A DNA stretch of 64,000 bases from Leucaena leucocephala. Lineage: Eukaryota > Streptophyta > Magnoliopsida > Fabales > Fabaceae. The DNA is taken from NCBI GenBank assembly GCA_037074615.1, contig CM073560.1, positions 4,285,501-4,349,500 on the forward strand, written 5' to 3'. Both the position numbers and the translations under genes were made by a program. Of this stretch, positions 60,606 through 64,000 are shown piece by piece; within the stretch, counting starts at the first letter, position 1, and every line of letters starts with the position of its first letter. The notes under the pieces were generated by a model. That model worked only from the letters and a program-made list of their open reading frames with translations, was not told the DNA's origin and ran no database searches.

Positions 60606-63351
60606 ATCTTTCTCTGCCCTCGGCGACTTCTTCCTCCACCTTATCTTCTTTGTCTGCATCATCGTCATCTTCATCTTCATCTTCTAAGTCGTGGTTCTCG
60701 GGAATTGTTCGAGGCCGTTCTGATAGATCGAGCAGTGTCAAAATGATGAATAACTCCACTGCCAGCATGAGTGATACCACCGGTCCCGTTGTCCGGAAGA
60801 ATCAGTTCCGAGGGGTCTTGTTCAAGTACGGTCCGAATCCTATTCAGGTACTTCTTTTTTGCTTTGTTGATGATTTGCAGTTTGGGAAGTGAGGATTGAG
60901 AGTTGAAACTTCTGATTTGACTTTAATTGGGCACGATTTAGTCTCAGCATTCTAAATGTAGCATTCTGCTCATTTCAGTAATCTCTGAGATCGCATTTAG
61001 TAGCATTGTTCACTTTCGTTGAAATGTGTGTGAACTTGAATCTCTGTTGATTGTTACCATCTACTTCTGCATTGGCCTCAAAATCTATCATTTCCTAGAG
61101 ATTGGGACATTCTGCTGCACCAATTTCATTTTATGGTCACTGTGTTGGGGGTAATGGCACAAGTAGAGGATATTTGGGGCATGTGCTTTGGGCTTGAGAC
61201 AACAAAAGCAACTTTATCGTAGCATCGTTTGAATATAATATCTAAAGTATCCTATCAACTATAACTGCATTTTGGTAATCTTATGAAAGTAATACGGAGT
61301 AAACATTCATGAATACCAGAAGCATCAGTTTTAGGATCTGAACAATTGAATTAAACTCAACAATACTTCACATCTGGCACCATTTATGATATGGATGTTG
61401 GGTATATATATTTGCATATATATATATAAGGGGAGTGGAATATTTGTAATATCTGCAAGATCAGAATTGTTGCCTTTATTTGTTTGAGGTTTCGTACATA
61501 CCTCAAATGTCTAAAATTTTATTAATAATTAATGAAGAAGTACACCCATCCAAACTTCTTCCATATATTCTTGCAATGTGATGAACTTTTGCCTTCCCAA
61601 CCCCCTCCCACGAGGTTAAAACATTGTTTGGTAAAGCTGGGGGCGTTCTTTACATTAGTTTTTCATCATGTGATTGGTTTTTCCTCTTTATAATGAATAT
61701 ATTGCTGCAGTTCATTGTTATAGCAATAATGGTTTGCATTTCACATGTTTATGTGTGCTTTGCAATGCATATTTGGATGTTCAATTTTAAATAAGATTTG
61801 TAGGTTTTTTTCTCCTTTTTGAAGGGTGGTCTGTCTTAGCAAATAGTTAATCTTAAGTCAGAAAGTTCAGGTGTAATTTTCTCCTAGAGAAGGAAAATTC
61901 ATCTTCATTCCAGTTTATTTTCACTTGTGAACCCATGCACTTTGGTATATAAAATGTCTGACTGCTTTGTGATGATTCCTTTTATTTACAGGTTGCATTT
62001 AAGACTGGTGACTACAACCAACAAGTAATTTTCATTGGTGGATTGACTGATGGTTTTCTCGCCACAGCGTATGTTGAATATTTTATAACTTCAACATATT
62101 AGAATACGTTTTCCTATCTCTCAGAGTTGGTCTGTGTGAGGATGATATCTTCCGTACCATTTGACAGATAACCTCTTTCAATCACATCATCCAACAACCA
62201 AATTTTACTACTTGTAAATGTGTGAACCAATGAAAAGTATTCTTGTGACATCCATTCCTTGTCTTCTTGCAGATATTTGGAACCTCTAGCAATTGCTCTG
62301 GACCGTGAGAAATGGTCTCTTGTTCAATTTCTTATGTCATCTTCGTATAGTGGATACGGCACCTCCAGCTTGCAACAAGTAAACAATTAGATCCTTGTCC
62401 TCTGATATAGCAGTAGTACTATAATACTCTACAAGCAAGTTCCTGTAAACATGTTATGCTCATTTACTTATTTTGATTATAAGCCAAAAATTCTGGTCTC
62501 TGTTAATGTACTTAAAATTATCATGGTGAAAAATTTTACCCTCCGTGATTTTACTAACATTCTGGTTTCTTTCGTAGCTTTTTCTAAGCAATGTCCATTG
62601 ACATGGCATGATCTCCAGCCTGTGTGGGTAGATCCATGGAAAGTTATGCCCTTTCCTCACAAAAAAGAAAGACATAAATTATAAATTATATATGTTATCG
62701 TTATTTAACATTAACTATCCTTTTTCTTACTTTTTTTTTATCAAAAAACACAACATCTCTTATCCACAAAAATCACAGTTTTTTCTATTCTATTTTTCTT
62801 TCCATTCCTATCTATTTTGTGTCAAATGGTCTGTTAGTCTTTGATGAATGTGACTTGAGATGTTTTACAGTATTTTGTTGTTCTCCAATTTTGAATCTTT
62901 ATTATCATTGTTGGCCATTTTATATCTATATTTTCAGCTTTGAATGGCTAATTTTTAACAGTATTATGTTGTGATTCTCTGGAGAGTTTAACTTGAAAGT
63001 GTGTTGCTGGTATTTCCATCCTATTGATGAGATTGATGCCATGATGATTGAATTTTAAGATATATTGTTGAATTCATGTTGAAGGATGCCAAGGAGCTGG
63101 ATCAGCTGATAAATTATTTAATTAACAAAGAAGATTCTGAGGGCGTGGTACTGCTTGGGCATAGTACTGGCTGTCAGGTTATTTATTATTGCATTTAAAT
63201 CCTAAGCCGCTTAACTCTTTTGTTGCAACTGCTATTTTGTGAGCAAGTGAAATGAACTCATCTCTAATTTGGACATGTGATCCAGGATATTGTCCATTAT
63301 ATGCGCACAAATGCTGCATGCTCCCGTGCAGTCCGTGCCGCCATCCTTCAG
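60602..63351 (+). CDS. DUF1749/UPF0613 alpha/beta-hydrolase, first five exons (runs off right edge)
   Basis: A member of the DUF1749 (UPF0613) group of alpha/beta-hydrolases; the substrate is not known. Exons: 60602-60847, 61992-62068, 62273-62378, 63085-63177 and 63286-63351, joining in frame to 196 residues. The first ~60 residues are Ser-rich and low complexity, possibly a transit peptide. Conserved parts: FRGVLFKYGPNPIQVAFKTG, QQVIFIGGLTDGFLATAYLE (the oxyanion-region strand with GGLTDG), WSLVQFLMSSSYSGYGTSSL, DAKELDQLINYLI and VVLLGHSTGCQDIVHYMRTN. GHSTG is the nucleophile elbow with the catalytic Ser. The acid and His of the triad lie in later exons outside the window. All introns are GT-AG. 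IPT lies about 7 kb upstream on the same strand. Confidence 0.88.
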
Positions 63352-64000
63352 GTACTTGCTCGTTTATATTAGATCATATGTTAACACTTTCCCTGTAATT
63401 GGTTGGAAGGATTTCAAGGGAAGGAGAAGGAGGGATTCTGCTTCCCTATGCTTGTGCTTGTTTGGTTGGAAAAAAATGGAGGGAAGGCCCTTCTGTCCTA
63501 TCCTTCCAAAGCAAACAAAGAGACATTAGAATCTCTCTCCTTCTCTCTTCTCCAACCAAACCAAAAAAGCTCTTTGTGAGCATTGTGACTTTGCAGTTCT
63601 GGTACCGAAACAATGTTTCATTCATTCTTACGCCATCTGCATCTTTTGGCTGATATTATTTGCTTCGAACACTCAGTGAGCATTGGGTTTGTTCTTTCAT
63701 CTTGGAGCAGTTTCTCTTGATACACTACAGTTTTAATGGGAATAGGGAGGCCACATTTCTGTGACATTGAGTCAATTGCAGCTTCCTTGTGTACTTGGAT
63801 GGATTGGATGCCTACATATCCAAAGTTGTATTGTTTCCCTTAAAATTAATTATAGAATAAGACTGTTATTGGTATTTGGTGGTTTGCCCATGGTGTTATT
63901 AGGGGACTTTCCATTTCCGATAAGCAGAGAGATTGGTTAGCTTTTTCTCTTTGAGCTATCTTGGCTCTTTCTTTTCTTTTAGGTTCTCACGATTGGAGGA
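63352..64000 (+). other. Intron of the hydrolase gene up to the window edge
   Basis: Donor gtacttg at 63352 follows the exon ending ...AAILQ. No next exon (expected to continue the DUF1749 domain) was found before 64000. A small hairpin MITE (63445-63575) lies within. Confidence 0.6.
63445..63575. repeat. Small Tourist-like hairpin in the hydrolase intron
   Basis: gcttgtttggttggaaaaaa on the left is mirrored by 'tctccaaccaaaccaaaaaagc' on the right, with 'ggagggaagg' / 'ccttctctc' arms inside. Confidence 0.5.

Noticed and set aside
1..64000. tRNA, rRNA, CRISPR, or LTR-retrotransposon with paired LTRs
   Set aside because: The only good A/B box pair belongs to the SINE. No regular spacer array, no rRNA-like block and no long direct-repeat pair with a primer-binding site was seen by eye. 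A tRNA scan and an LTR search would be needed to exclude weak cases.

Overview
This window is nuclear DNA from a flowering plant, almost certainly a eudicot. It is AT-rich, its genes have many GT-AG introns, the protein families are plant-specific (MED33, RTFL/DVL peptides, plant IPT), and the space between genes is full of MITEs, a SINE and Mutator/hAT relics. I cannot name the species. There are no CRISPR arrays, operons, rRNA genes or convincing tRNA genes.

Layout. (1) 961-1075: last exon of a ribonucleotide reductase small-subunit (R2) gene that enters from the left edge. (2) 3165-8060: a complete Mutator-like element (MULE) with 154-bp terminal inverted repeats and a 9-bp target duplication. 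It carries a truncated MuDR-type transposase gene, an antisense HMG-box fragment, a higher-order minisatellite and internal duplications. (3) 13199-19095 (+): a full 12-exon gene for Mediator subunit MED33A (1324 aa as assembled). (4) 22588-23325 (-): a membrane protein of the 'ribosomal L34e superfamily' type. (5) 27499-27624 (+): a 41-codon RTFL/DVL (ROTUNDIFOLIA4-like) micropeptide gene. (6) 29696-34045 (-): a CNNM/DUF21-CBS gene that keeps its introns but is broken by frameshifts and stops. (7) 36871-39459 (-): a four-exon, probably organelle-targeted single-RRM protein. (8) 39460-52440: gene-free, repeat-rich DNA with Stowaway-, Tourist- and hAT-like elements. (9) 52687-53700 (+): an intronless adenylate isopentenyltransferase (IPT5/IPT7 type, cytokinin biosynthesis) with a 5'-UTR intron. 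(10) 60602 to the right edge (+): first five exons of a DUF1749 alpha/beta-hydrolase.

The genes are not a pathway, but their order is informative. From memory of Arabidopsis locus numbers, RNR2A, MED33A, IPT7 and RTFL13 lie together on chromosome 3, and an L34e-superfamily gene, IPT5 and a DUF1749 hydrolase lie together on chromosome 5. This window carries members of both sets interleaved in one stretch, as expected for the pre-duplication ancestral block. Exon coordinates were worked out by hand from splice sites and reading-frame continuity. Family assignments rest on remembered motifs, not on a database search.
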